NCBI GenBank assembly: GCA_009758405.1
Contig: WSBC01000004.1
Coordinates: 1 to 64,000 of the forward strand
Source: Methanobacteriota archaeon
GTDB lineage: Archaea; Thermoplasmatota; Thermoplasmata; Thermoplasmatales; ARK-15
Direction: 5' to 3'
DNA length: 64,000 nucleotides
The position numbers and the translations under genes were made by a program. The notes below the pieces were generated by a model, which saw nothing but the letters and a program-made list of their open reading frames with translations, was not told the DNA's origin and did not search any database. Positions 8,904 through 17,626 of the stretch are shown here, one piece after another. How positions within the stretch are numbered: position 1 is the stretch's first letter; each line of letters opens with the position of its first letter.

Positions 8904-9098
8904 ATGAAGTATACTAGATTTGAAAAAGCAAGGATAATTGGCGCGAGGGCATTGCAAATCTCCCTTGGTGCGCCTGTCCTGATAAATGTTCCTGAAAATA
9001 TTATTGATCCTGTGGATATTGCACTCCTGGAATTTCAGAAGAATGCAATTCCAATAACTGTATTAAGGTCAAGCAAGAATTTTAATCAGAGTTCGTAA
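8904..9098 (+). CDS. rpoK: RNA polymerase subunit K (Rpb6/omega homologue)
   Basis: RpoK is a small subunit that clamps the large subunits of RNA polymerase. It is recognisable from [22 protein letters not shown] and the end NAIPITVLR, the near-invariant core of archaeal RpoK and Rpb6. The ATG at 8904 gives 64 residues, typical for archaeal RpoK, and has GGTGAT just upstream. The gene is a single-gene unit. Its 3' end overlaps the convergent aCPSF2 gene by 13 nt. Confidence 0.95.
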   Translation: MKYTRFEKARIIGARALQISLGAPVLINVPENIIDPVDIALLEFQKNAIPITVLRSSKNFNQSS

Positions 9099-10309
9099 TA
9101 CTCTCCTGGTTTTGGAAGTATTACCTCCTTATTCTCTATCTGTGAAAGTAATATCTCTCTGTTTTCACCATGGAATAGTATTACCTTTTCAGCCCTGGAT
9201 TTTTCAATAAAGTTTAAAAGATCCCTGTTTCCAGCATGGGCTGAAAAATCATAGGTGATTATCTCCGCATTTATTTTTTCCTTAACACCGTTTATGTCAA
9301 TAAAGCCAGTATCAAGGAGCATTCTTCCATTTGTCCCTTCCACCTGGTATCCAGTAATTATTACACCGCTCTTTGGATCATTCTTTATATGTTCAAGATA
9401 GTATAATACTGGACCTCCCTCCAGCATACCACCTGTAGTAATCACTATACCAGATTCAAGTGCCCTTTTTCTGTCACTACTATTCCTCACCTTTCTTGCC
9501 CATTTTCTAGCACGCTTAAACTCCTGGGCATCCTTTAGGTATGATCCATATTTTGCAAATATCTGGTTAACAGCATTTGACATACCATCTACCCAGTATT
9601 CCATCTCAAGCCTTTGCATCACCATCATCAGTTCCTGGGTCCTTGATACCGCAAAGGCGGGTATTATTACCTTTCCCTTCCTTTCTAGTATTTCCTCGAT
9701 CTTTTTCAGAAATCTTGCCTCTGTTAATTCCCTGGGTGGATGTTCCTTTCCTGCATATGTAGATTCGATAAAGAGAATATCTGTCTCTGGATATGTGCAT
9801 CCATTTATTAGATGTGTATCTATTGTCTGAAGGTCACCAGTGAAAACAAGGCTCCTTTCATTCTTGAGCATAAACATTGTTGATCCTGGTATATGACCGC
9901 TTGAAAGCGGTAGTATTTCAAAATCATCAATTAAAAGCTTTTTATTGAGTGATATGTTCACATAAAGCCTTTTTAATGAATCTACATTTTCAATATCGAA
10001 TGGAGAATTGTATCCCTCAAGGTTCATTACCTTCACAGAATCTCTTAGGAGTAGATCTGTTAACTCCAGGGTAAGTGGTGTACCGTAAACTGGCATGGAA
10101 TATTTCAATGTAAGGTAAGGAAGCATTCCAGAATGGTCAAGGTGTGCATGTGTAAGGAATACTGCATCGGGCTTGGGAGAATCAAGTGGAAACTTTGGTG
10201 GCTTACCTGGGGTAATTCCATATTCAAAAAGGAATCTTTTACCCTTTTCCTCAAGTACCATCCCGAGGCTTCCCACCTCATCCGCACCGCCAAGAAACTT
10301 GAATTTCAT
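9086..10309 (-). CDS. aCPSF2-type beta-CASP ribonuclease
   Basis: This metallo-beta-lactamase/beta-CASP nuclease of about 407 residues has the zinc motif THAHLDHSG near residue 53, VFTGDLQT, the beta-CASP helical domain with [11 protein letters not shown] and [15 protein letters not shown], and the C-terminal SAHAG and FHGE motifs. It lacks N-terminal KH domains, so it is aCPSF2-like rather than aCPSF1. The expected role is RNA processing or decay. I prefer the ATG at 10309, which shares one base with the stop of the GMP synthase gene (TAATG), over the GTG at 10318. It is the last gene of the purine operon. Confidence 0.9.
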   Translation of the reverse strand: MKFKFLGGADEVGSLGMVLEEKGKRFLFEYGITPGKPPKFPLDSPKPDAVFLTHAHLDHSGMLPYLTLKYSMPVYGTPLTLELTDLLLRDSVKVMNLEGYNSPFDIENVDSLKRLYVNISLNKKLLIDDFEILPLSSGHIPGSTMFMLKNERSLVFTGDLQTIDTHLINGCTYPETDILFIESTYAGKEHPPRELTEARFLKKIEEILERKGKVIIPAFAVSRTQELMMVMQRLEMEYWVDGMSNAVNQIFAKYGSYLKDAQEFKRARKWARKVRNSSDRKRALESGIVITTGGMLEGGPVLYYLEHIKNDPKSGVIITGYQVEGTNGRMLLDTGFIDINGVKEKINAEIITYDFSAHAGNRDLLNFIEKSRAEKVILFHGENREILLSQIENKEVILPKPGEYYEL

Positions 10310-11253
10310 TATTCCCACTCTATTGTAGCTGGAGGTTTATTTGTTATATCATAAACCACCCTGTTAATTTTTGGAATCTCGTTCGTTATCCTTATGGAAA
10401 TCTTTTCCAATAGGGAATGGGGCAACTGTGAATAATTACCGGACATACCATCTAATGAATCTATCACCCTTATTGCCACAGTCTCACCGTAAACCCTTTT
10501 ATCCCCGTGCACACCTGTTGTCCTTATGGGCAGGAGTACTGCAAAGTACTGCCATGGCATCTGTATCTCACCCTTTGCCGCCGCAGCTTCTATCTCACTT
10601 TCAACAATCTCCGTCACATCCCTAAGGGTGTTGAGTCTTTCCTCAGTTACCTCACCAATCACTCTAACAGAAAGGCCAGGTCCTGGAAATGGCTGTCTTT
10701 CCGATATTGGAAGGCCAATATATCTTGCAACAGCCCTCACTTCGTCCTTGTATAGATCCCTCAGTGGTTCAACTATCTTAAGTTTAATATTTTCAGGTAT
10801 TCCACCCACATTATGGTGTGTCTTTATTCTCTCCCTTATCCCCCCTCCACTCTCTATCCAATCAGGGGCTATTGTTCCCTGTACAAGGTATTCTGCTCCA
10901 AAATTTTTTGCCTCTTCCTCAAAGGCCCTTATAAACCTTTCACCCACAACGCTCCTCTTTTTTTCAGGATCGATAACACCTTTAAGTGAAATTAGGAAAT
11001 CATCCTTTTTATTTAACACCTTTACATCCATACCTATTCTGGAAAAAATGCTTTTTACATAAACATCCTCATTTTTCCTCATCAGGCCTGTGTCTATAAA
11101 AACTGGAAGTAGCCTATTTCCTATGGCCTTCCAGGTTAGGTATGCTGCTACTGTACTATCTACTCCACCGGAGACCGCAATAATTGCCCTCCCCTTTATT
11201 TCCTCTTTTAATTTTAATATTGCCTCATCAACAAAATTTTTTGCATCAAACAT
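10309..11253 (-). CDS. guaAB: GMP synthase, PP-ATPase subunit B
   Basis: This is the ATP-pyrophosphatase subunit of archaeal GMP synthase, which adenylylates XMP for amination with ammonia from the separate glutaminase subunit (not in this window). The 314 residues include the PP-loop [12 protein letters not shown] near 27, the [11 protein letters not shown] motif, and the dimerisation domain with [18 protein letters not shown] and the C-terminal KPPATIEWE. The gene directly abuts purE, so two purine-biosynthesis steps are co-transcribed. Confidence 0.95.
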   Translation of the reverse strand: MFDAKNFVDEAILKLKEEIKGRAIIAVSGGVDSTVAAYLTWKAIGNRLLPVFIDTGLMRKNEDVYVKSIFSRIGMDVKVLNKKDDFLISLKGVIDPEKKRSVVGERFIRAFEEEAKNFGAEYLVQGTIAPDWIESGGGIRERIKTHHNVGGIPENIKLKIVEPLRDLYKDEVRAVARYIGLPISERQPFPGPGLSVRVIGEVTEERLNTLRDVTEIVESEIEAAAAKGEIQMPWQYFAVLLPIRTTGVHGDKRVYGETVAIRVIDSLDGMSGNYSQLPHSLLEKISIRITNEIPKINRVVYDITNKPPATIEWE

Positions 11254-11727
11254 TTAAATCAATTCCTCTTCCACCTTTTTACCCTCTTCAATGGATTTCC
11301 TTTTCTCATTTTCAATGTATCTTTCAAGATTTTTATCTATGTTGTTATCGCTTATTGCAAGTATGCGTGCCGCCAAAAGTGCAGCATTTTTTGCATTATC
11401 AACGCCCACAACTGCCACGGGAACACCCTTTGGAAGCTGGACCATGCTGAGGATTGAGTCAAAGGGCACCTTTCCTGAAACTGGTACACCAATTACGGGC
11501 CTCCTTGTTATTGATGCTATGAAACCAGGCAATGCAGCACTCAATCCTGCTATTGCAATAAATACCTTTGCATCAGATTTTCTTACATATTCCATGAGTA
11601 GCTCAGGATGCCTGTGGGCCGAGATTATTTTTACTGAATAATTGATTCCAAGGTCCTTCAATACTGCTACTGCATCCTTAACAATTTCCCTATCGCTCGA
11701 ACTCCCTGCAAATATTTGTACATCCAT
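11254..11727 (-). CDS. purE: PurE, N5-carboxyaminoimidazole ribonucleotide mutase
   Basis: This 157-residue PurE converts N5-CAIR to CAIR in purine synthesis. The signature parts are FAGSSSDREIV at the N-terminus, IISAHRHPE near residue 35 and the AGLSAALPGFIAS loop near 60-72. That loop differs from the usual bacterial AAHLPG (Ala in place of His). PVIGVPVSG follows. The family identity is clear. A charged C-terminal helix of about 25 residues follows the core. The gene directly abuts the GMP synthase gene. Confidence 0.93.
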   Translation of the reverse strand: MDVQIFAGSSSDREIVKDAVAVLKDLGINYSVKIISAHRHPELLMEYVRKSDAKVFIAIAGLSAALPGFIASITRRPVIGVPVSGKVPFDSILSMVQLPKGVPVAVVGVDNAKNAALLAARILAISDNNIDKNLERYIENEKRKSIEEGKKVEEELI

Positions 11728-11733
11728 AGATCT

Positions 11734-12036
11734 TCATGTCTTCATTATTACAAGAAGAAATAAAAGGAATGCCACTATTGCCCCTATTATTGCTCCCCCT
11801 ATATATGCAAGCCCCGGTATAAGTATTATGTTTGTGAAGTAGCCTGGATCAATCATATGTCTGTAGAGAACATATAATATACCAACAATAAGCCCCACTA
11901 AAAGTAATAATATTCCTGCCAGCCTACTTTTACCACTACCAAAATATGCTGTAAAAACACCCAGCACAAAAAGCACCAGGGCAAAAACTACAAGTATTAC
12001 CTCTCCAAAAAGCTCCAGTGTAATTGATATTTCCAT
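11734..12036 (-). CDS. Small membrane protein of unknown function
   Basis: The 100-residue hydrophobic protein has three predicted membrane helices (about residues 8-32, 38-60 and 72-98), separated by a GSGKSR loop and a YRHMIDPGYF loop. I do not recognise a family. It sits between the Lrp-type domain protein and purE with gaps of 9 and 6 nt, so it is co-transcribed with them. No function can be assigned. Confidence 0.7.
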   Translation of the reverse strand: MEISITLELFGEVILVVFALVLFVLGVFTAYFGSGKSRLAGILLLLVGLIVGILYVLYRHMIDPGYFTNIILIPGLAYIGGAIIGAIVAFLLFLLVIMKT

Positions 12037-12045
12037 AAAATCACC

Positions 12046-12279
12046 TCAGAATTTAATACCTGTTAATGTTTTTGTATCAATGACCCCAGGAATGCTCCTG
12101 ATCTGGTCGACCACGATCTTTCCAAGTTCATTGAAGTCCTTAGCCTCCACCTTTGCTATTAAATCATACTCCCCGAATAGGGGATGGAGCTCTATAATCT
12201 CCTTTATCTTTCTAAGTTCATCGTATACCTCATGCTCCTTTCCCGGAGCTGTACTTATTAGAACAAATCCAATAGCCAT
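12046..12279 (-). CDS. Stand-alone Lrp/AsnC ligand-binding (RAM) domain protein
   Basis: The 77 residues correspond to the C-terminal effector-binding domain of Lrp/AsnC regulators without the DNA-binding helix-turn-helix: GFVLISTAPGKE, then FGEYDLIAKVEAKDF and IPGVIDTKTLTG. Such stand-alone RAM proteins bind amino acids and can form hetero-oligomers with full-length Lrp proteins. T-rich/A-rich sequence in the 69-nt gap to the DUF424 gene could hold a promoter for this and the downstream purine genes. Confidence 0.88.
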   Translation of the reverse strand: MAIGFVLISTAPGKEHEVYDELRKIKEIIELHPLFGEYDLIAKVEAKDFNELGKIVVDQIRSIPGVIDTKTLTGIKF

Positions 12280-12348
12280 TCAAATCACCCTTAATAATCT
12301 ATGATGAATATGAATATCTAATATAAAAAATTTGTTAATATTTTTTTA

Positions 12349-12651
12349 TCAGTATCTCATCCTTACAGCCTGTGCATGTGGTATACCTTGTATTAAGATT
12401 ACATTTTCCTTTTCCACTATACCTTCACTTATTGCTATCCTTACAACATTCTCTCCAACAAGATTAATTATTGTTGCTATTTTCAAGGCATTCCTAAATG
12501 CATTTTCATTTACATACTTATCAAGATAAAATTCTTTTTTTATTTCTATATGTAAATCGCCTTCTTCATACCTTTTTCCAAGGAGATTTGGATCACAGGC
12601 TGCAAGCACCACCTCATCCCTGATTTTCCAGAGCCTCATTGCAATCCTCAT
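12349..12651 (-). CDS. DUF424 family protein
   Basis: This archaeal DUF424 (COG2412) protein of 100 residues is recognisable from the central AACDPNLLGKRYEEGDLHIEI and the C-terminal ILIQGIPHAQAVRMRY. The family is widespread in archaea, often near translation genes, and has no firmly established function. It stands upstream of the Lrp-domain/purine gene set, and may be its own unit because a 69-nt gap follows. A second ATG four codons in is an alternative start. Confidence 0.85.
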   Translation of the reverse strand: MRIAMRLWKIRDEVVLAACDPNLLGKRYEEGDLHIEIKKEFYLDKYVNENAFRNALKIATIINLVGENVVRIAISEGIVEKENVILIQGIPHAQAVRMRY

Positions 12652-12713
12652 TTAAGAAGTAATTTTATTTAATATTAAAAAAGTTTTTAACATTTCTTTC
12701 CTTTATCCATATT

Positions 12714-14675
12714 GTGGAAAAATCAAATATAATAGAAGAGATGGATAAGGTAAATGTTTCAAAATTCCATTATAAAATGCTACTTTTATCAGCAGCAGGG
12801 GTATTTTTGGATGGTTATGACCTCTTTATAATAAGTGTTGTTTTACTTTTTATTAAGCCAATTTGGATCAATACACTTCCTCCGGCGGAAAGGGCTATAG
12901 TAACGGGTGCAATAGCTGCATCCGCCCTAATAGGAATGTTTGTGGGTGCCTTTACACTTGGTCATTATACAGACAAGATAGGAAGAAAAACAATGTATGT
13001 TATAGATCTAATCTTCTTCGTTGTATTTGCCGGTCTTTCTGCAGTGTCACAGAATGTCTATCAGCTAATTATTTTCAGGTTCCTCCTGGGTATAGGAATT
13101 GGTGCAGACTATCCAATAAGCTCCACATACATATCTGAGTTTGCACCAGCAGAAAAGAGGGGAAGGATGATCTCCTCAACATTTACCTTTTGGGGTATTG
13201 GGGCACTTACCGCTGCAATAGTTGGCTATTTCATTGCCCTCTGGAATCCACTAGGAAATGATTCATGGAGGATAATGCTTCTTTCCGGTGTTATTCCTGC
13301 GGTTATTGTGATTTTATTAAGAACTACAATGCCTGAATCTCCTAGATGGTTACTCTCTCAGGCAAAAACTGATAGGGCATTAAAGATAATTAAAATGCTA
13401 AATCCAAAAATAAACTTAGAAAACATTGACTTAAATGTAAAGAGGGAAAAGTCATCAATAAGGGATCTTATATCACCTGTTTATATAAGAAGAACATTGT
13501 TTGCCTGGATACCTTGGTTTTTTATGGACATTGCAGTTTATGGCATAGGTATGTACACACCAACCATATTGCAGGCATTGGGATTCAAGGACCCGATACA
13601 ATCTATAATAGGCACTGCAATCCTTGATACATTTGGTATAATTGGATTTATCCTTGCAATAATTTTTATTGATAGGGTGGGGAGGCTCAGACTCCAGATT
13701 TTAGGCTTTTTGGGAATGGGTTTATCTCTTCTTCTCCTTGGACTGACGAACGGGAGTAGTATACTTTTACTCCTTGTTCTCTTTGCCATATTCCAGATCT
13801 CAGAGAATGCAGGACCAAATACCACAACCTGGGTAGTAGCCACTGAACTTTTTCCCACTAGACTCAGGGGTACAGCACAGGGTTCGTCTGCTGCAATAAG
13901 CAGGGTAGGGGCTATTACTGGTGTATTCATTTTACCTTTAATTACACAGATCTATGGTGAATATGCAGCAATAACTGTAGTATCCCTAGCAGCCTTTGCA
14001 GGCCTTATAGCTACGCTTATACTCGGGGAGGAGACTAAATCACTTTCCCTAGAAGATGCCTCTAATGTTTTCAGGGAATTTTCTTCATACATAAGGAGGA
14101 TAAGCAGCAATGTAAAAGAGGCTGCAAAGGTGCTTTACGAGATTTCCATAGACTTTAAAGGACTTGAGGAAAAGCAAAAGAGAATCAAGGAACTTGAACA
14201 TAATAATGATGAAATGCTTGCTGAAATATTTAATAGACTTAATAGGAAATTCCCTGCACCCATAGACAGTTTTGATATAGCCTCGTTGATAAGGGGACTT
14301 GATGATATTATAGATTCAATAGAGGCAACAAGCAAAAAAATTCTTATTTATGGAGTGGATCAGACAACAAATGAGATAATTGCACTTTCAGAGATCAATC
14401 TAAAGGCAGTTTCGGAACTGGAAGAGGCACTAAATCAGATAATGGGAATAAGGCTGGGGGAATACTCCCATATTGTTGAGATATGCAGGGATATTCACAA
14501 GCTTGAAAACTATGCGGACGATATTGTTGATAATGTGATAACACATCTTGTTAAGAATAACGATGCCTTGCACATAATAAAATATAAGGAAATCTATGAG
14601 AGTCTCGAAAAAATAACAGATAGATGCGATGATGTTGCGGATATAATTATGAGCCTCATAGTAAAATATACATGA
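12714..14675 (+). CDS. MFS transporter (phosphate/sugar-porter type) fused to a PhoU/DUF47-like domain
   Basis: The N-terminal ~450 residues form a 12-helix major facilitator with GHYTDKIGRKTMYV and the GIGIGADYPISSTYISE segment, typical of proton-phosphate symporters. The last ~200 residues are soluble and helical, and end in a DUF47/PhoU-like pattern (HKLENYADDIVDNVITHL, YESLEKITDRCDDVADIIM). DUF47 proteins usually accompany Pit phosphate transporters, so I infer phosphate uptake with built-in regulation. The listed start is GTG at 12714, and ATG at 12741 is an alternative. The transported ion is not proven. Confidence 0.85.
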   Translation: MEKSNIIEEMDKVNVSKFHYKMLLLSAAGVFLDGYDLFIISVVLLFIKPIWINTLPPAERAIVTGAIAASALIGMFVGAFTLGHYTDKIGRKTMYVIDLIFFVVFAGLSAVSQNVYQLIIFRFLLGIGIGADYPISSTYISEFAPAEKRGRMISSTFTFWGIGALTAAIVGYFIALWNPLGNDSWRIMLLSGVIPAVIVILLRTTMPESPRWLLSQAKTDRALKIIKMLNPKINLENIDLNVKREKSSIRDLISPVYIRRTLFAWIPWFFMDIAVYGIGMYTPTILQALGFKDPIQSIIGTAILDTFGIIGFILAIIFIDRVGRLRLQILGFLGMGLSLLLLGLTNGSSILLLLVLFAIFQISENAGPNTTTWVVATELFPTRLRGTAQGSSAAISRVGAITGVFILPLITQIYGEYAAITVVSLAAFAGLIATLILGEETKSLSLEDASNVFREFSSYIRRISSNVKEAAKVLYEISIDFKGLEEKQKRIKELEHNNDEMLAEIFNRLNRKFPAPIDSFDIASLIRGLDDIIDSIEATSKKILIYGVDQTTNEIIALSEINLKAVSELEEALNQIMGIRLGEYSHIVEICRDIHKLENYADDIVDNVITHLVKNNDALHIIKYKEIYESLEKITDRCDDVADIIMSLIVKYT

Positions 14676-14709
14676 AAAGTTTTTTTATTTACAATAGATT
14701 AATCAAGCA

Positions 14710-15495
14710 ATGATTGATCATCTTAAGAAAATATCCTTAGATGTAAAGAGGGCAGTTGATGAATTTATGGAGAATAGCCCTGAAATCTCCGGTGAGATTA
14801 TAAAGATTGGTGCAGATGGAACGCCAACATCTAGATTAGACATTGTTGCAGAGGATGTTGTTTTTAAATATGTTGAAGAAAATGATCTACCCTTAAACAT
14901 ACTCAGTGAAGAGTATGGATTCCTTGCAAGGGGATATGATAAGACCCTCGTTCTCGATCCACTTGATGGATCTTACAATGCTGAAAACAATATACCTTTT
15001 TACTCAATCTCCATGGCAATTGGTAGAAAAAGTTTAAGTGATGTTGAGGAGGGTTTTGTAATGAATCTTGCCAGTGGCAGGTATTACTGGGCCATAAAGG
15101 GGAGTGGTGCATTCTTTATGGAAAAAAGGATAAGGAGAATGGAAAGAAAGGAAGCTCTTGGTGTAATAAGTCTTGGTAAGAATGTTAGGGATTATGTATT
15201 TAATGCAATAAAAGAGACAAGGAGAATAAGGTCAATGGGCTGTGCTTCCCTCGAGATGATTATGGTGGCAGAGGGTAATGCAGATTATTTCATTTATGAT
15301 TACAAGAATAGGAATGTGCTGAGGATAATTGATATTGCAGCGAGCACACTTATAGTAAGAGAAAGCGGTGGATACGTCTTTGATCTTGATACATTTTCAG
15401 ATTTGGATATGCCATTTGACCTAAAGGAAAGGAGGAATATTGTTGCATTTTCCAAAATAGAGACCCTAGATAAAATAAGGGGGTGGAAAAAATGA
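14710..15495 (+). CDS. Inositol monophosphatase/FBPase-type phosphatase
   Basis: This 261-residue Mg-dependent phosphatase of the IMPase family has ILSEEYG (metal Glu) near 63, LDPLDGSYNAENNIPFYSIS near 79-98 (metal Asp and loop), and the C-terminal ASLEMIMVAEGNADY and IIDIAAST motifs. Archaeal members hydrolyse inositol phosphate and fructose-1,6-bisphosphate. In some archaea an IMPase-like domain is linked to NAD kinase, and here the NAD kinase gene follows with an ATGA overlap, fitting joint control or NADP(H) phosphatase activity (inference). Confidence 0.9.
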   Translation: MIDHLKKISLDVKRAVDEFMENSPEISGEIIKIGADGTPTSRLDIVAEDVVFKYVEENDLPLNILSEEYGFLARGYDKTLVLDPLDGSYNAENNIPFYSISMAIGRKSLSDVEEGFVMNLASGRYYWAIKGSGAFFMEKRIRRMERKEALGVISLGKNVRDYVFNAIKETRRIRSMGCASLEMIMVAEGNADYFIYDYKNRNVLRIIDIAASTLIVRESGGYVFDLDTFSDLDMPFDLKERRNIVAFSKIETLDKIRGWKK

Positions 15496-16295
15496 AGTTT
15501 GGAATAGTGGCCAACCCAGAAATTAAGAGAAGTATAATTGTAACGGAGAAGATTTACAATTATTTGAAAACGGATCATGAGGTAATGATTGATGAAAAAA
15601 CGGCAAAAAGATTAAAAATGAAGGGCGTAAAAATAGAGGATATGGATGTTGATATAATAATCACAGTTGGAGGTGATGGCACTGTTCTTAGAACTCTTCA
15701 AAAGAATAATAAGCCAGTGTTTGCAATAAATACTGGGAAGCTTGGTTTTCTAACTGAGGTGCTCCCTGTTGATATAGAGTCATCCCTCGAGAGGCTGATT
15801 TCGGGGAATTATTATCTTGATAAGAGGAAGAAGCTAAAGGTAATTATCAATGGAAAAAGGTATTTTGACTGTACAAATGAACTTGTAATTCATACTGCCG
15901 AGATTGCAAAATTAAGAACATATGCCATTTATATCGATGGTGAGCTTCTTGAGGATCTTCGTGCCGATGGATTCATAGTCTCTACTCCCACGGGCTCTAC
16001 ATCATATGCACTGAGCACTGGAGGTCCCATAGTAGATCCGAGAATTAACGCCTTTGTAATTACATACATTGCCCCCTTCAGGCTTGGCTCTAGTTCCCAT
16101 GTTGTCCCGAGCAATTCAATCCTTGAACTCCATCTCTTAGATCAGAGGAAGAAAAGTGTTGTTGTTTTTGATGGTCAGGTTCAGAAAAAAGTTTCAAAAA
16201 AGGATGTTATAACTTTAACAGAAAGTGAAAATGAGGCTGTTTTCATTAGGTTTAATTTAAACTTTTATGAAAAGATGAGGGAAAAGAGAATATGA
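15492..16295 (+). CDS. nadK: NAD kinase
   Basis: The gene phosphorylates NAD to NADP. It carries VGGDGTVLRTL near residue 57, NTGKLGFLTEV, and RADGFIVSTPTGSTSYALSTGGP near 155, the diagnostic NAD kinase motifs. I place the start at the ATG at 15492, which overlaps the phosphatase stop as ATGA, rather than the GTG nine bases earlier. The length of 267 residues is normal. It ends in another ATGA overlap with the JAMM gene. Confidence 0.95.
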   Translation: MKFGIVANPEIKRSIIVTEKIYNYLKTDHEVMIDEKTAKRLKMKGVKIEDMDVDIIITVGGDGTVLRTLQKNNKPVFAINTGKLGFLTEVLPVDIESSLERLISGNYYLDKRKKLKVIINGKRYFDCTNELVIHTAEIAKLRTYAIYIDGELLEDLRADGFIVSTPTGSTSYALSTGGPIVDPRINAFVITYIAPFRLGSSSHVVPSNSILELHLLDQRKKSVVVFDGQVQKKVSKKDVITLTESENEAVFIRFNLNFYEKMREKRI

Positions 16296-16651
16296 GGATG
16301 AGAAAGGAACTTCTTGAGATGATAATGGAATCATCCAAGGATACATATCCAAACGAGTTTGCGGCGTTTCTTAGGGCGGAAAACGGTGTTATATATGAAT
16401 TGGTGATCCTTCCAGGCACGATCTCTGGAAGGAGGAGTGCCATATACCAGCTTTATACAAAACCCATCGATTTTACACTAATTGGAACTGTACATTCACA
16501 TCCCTCGGGTGTAACAATACCGAGTGATGAGGATCTCATTCTCTTTTCCAGGACAGGGGATGTTCACATAATAGTAGGTTACCCATTCAGGCTGAATGAT
16601 TATGCTGTTTACGACAGGAATGGAAAGAGAATTGATATAGATATAGTGTGA
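16292..16651 (+). CDS. JAMM/MPN+ metalloprotease
   Basis: The 119-residue protein is a minimal JAB1/MPN+ domain with all catalytic elements: E22 in NEFAAFL, H68 and H70 in VHSHPSG, and S78 and D81 in IPSDEDL, with the exact HxH-x10-D spacing. Archaeal members can cleave ubiquitin-like SAMP conjugates, and others act with small sulphur-carrier proteins. No SAMP-like gene is in this window. It lies between nadK and comB with 4-nt overlaps at both ends, so its level is tied to those genes. Confidence 0.9.
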   Translation: MRMRKELLEMIMESSKDTYPNEFAAFLRAENGVIYELVILPGTISGRRSAIYQLYTKPIDFTLIGTVHSHPSGVTIPSDEDLILFSRTGDVHIIVGYPFRLNDYAVYDRNGKRIDIDIV

Positions 16652-17298
16652 TTCCTATGAACATAGTTGATGGTAGTAAGATAGAAAAAATAAGGGCAAA
16701 AAATGCTGTTCTTATTGATGTATTTAGGGCAACCACAAGCATTGTGGTTATGATGAAAAGGGGTGTGGAGGAGATAATTCCATTTGAGAGTGAGGAAAAG
16801 GCAAGGTTATTCATTAAAAAACATAATGATTATGTCTCTGTGGGTGAAAGGGAAGGTATAAAAATAGAAGATTTTGACCATGGAAACTCTCCTGTTGAGC
16901 TAATGAAGGCACCGCTTGAGGGTAAAAAGGTGGTCTTTGTAAGTACAAATGGAACAAGGGTGCTAAGCAAGATAATCGCTGAAAAAGTTTACATCGGATC
17001 ATTCCTTAATGCCGACAATATTGCAAAAATTATAGATGAAGAAACTGTCCTTGTTTGTGCCAACAGATTGAATTTGTATTCCATTGAGGATTTCCTTTGT
17101 GCATCATACATAAAGGGTAAACATATGGGAATACATATGGATTTTGAAAGAATAAAAAATATTATATTAAAATCTAAGAGTGCAGATAGGTTGAGGAAAT
17201 TAAATGCGGAGGATGATATGTTATTCTCACTTTCCCTTAACCTTATTCCTATTGTTCCAGTTTACAGGAATGGAATTATTAGAGAAGTATTATTATAA
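16648..17298 (+). CDS. comB: ComB-like 2-phosphosulfolactate phosphatase
   Basis: The ComB family is recognised from LIDVFRATTSIV at the N-terminus, VGEREGIKIEDFDHGNSPVE and VVFVSTNGTRVL. In methanogens ComB removes phosphate from 2-phosphosulfolactate on the way to coenzyme M. The other Com genes are not here, and a non-methanogen would use sulfolactate or another phospho-acid differently (inference). The 216-residue length fits. The GTG at 16648 overlaps the JAMM stop as GTGA, and the ATG at 16657 is an alternative start. Its 3' end overlaps the convergent gene by 20 nt. Confidence 0.88.
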   Translation: MIPMNIVDGSKIEKIRAKNAVLIDVFRATTSIVVMMKRGVEEIIPFESEEKARLFIKKHNDYVSVGEREGIKIEDFDHGNSPVELMKAPLEGKKVVFVSTNGTRVLSKIIAEKVYIGSFLNADNIAKIIDEETVLVCANRLNLYSIEDFLCASYIKGKHMGIHMDFERIKNIILKSKSADRLRKLNAEDDMLFSLSLNLIPIVPVYRNGIIREVLL

Positions 17299-17626
17299 GA
17301 AATATTATAAAAAGGGTAAGGAGTACAAGAGTAATTAATATTGTTCTTCCGGAGCTACCAAAGACTATTGGAATAGGTCCAATGAGGACAGCACCCCCAT
17401 AGTCCACCCTTGCCTCGTTTAGATCATCCTGTATGAATGATAAGAATACCAGGATCATTGATGCTATTATCAAAAGTGCAACAATTGCAGAAAATACACC
17501 TGAGCCATAGATTACAGGAAATATGAACCAACCAAATCCCATCAGACCTTTAGAAATGCCGTATACTGCCATTGCTATTGCAAAGAAGAATAATAATATT
17601 CCTGAAAATAGATATAATCTGTTCAT
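17279..17626 (-). CDS. TIGR00304/DUF131-type membrane protein
   Basis: This 115-residue membrane protein has N-terminal helices at about 4-24 and 32-65, the conserved patch YGGAVLIGPIPIVFGS near 76-91, and a C-terminal helix. The patch is the hallmark of the archaeal TIGR00304 (DUF131) family, whose function is unknown. Its ATG overlaps the stop of the upstream zinc-ribbon protein by 4 nt, so the two are co-translated and may work together in the membrane. Confidence 0.8.
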   Translation of the reverse strand: MNRLYLFSGILLFFFAIAMAVYGISKGLMGFGWFIFPVIYGSGVFSAIVALLIIASMILVFLSFIQDDLNEARVDYGGAVLIGPIPIVFGSSGRTILITLVLLTLFIIFLIIILL

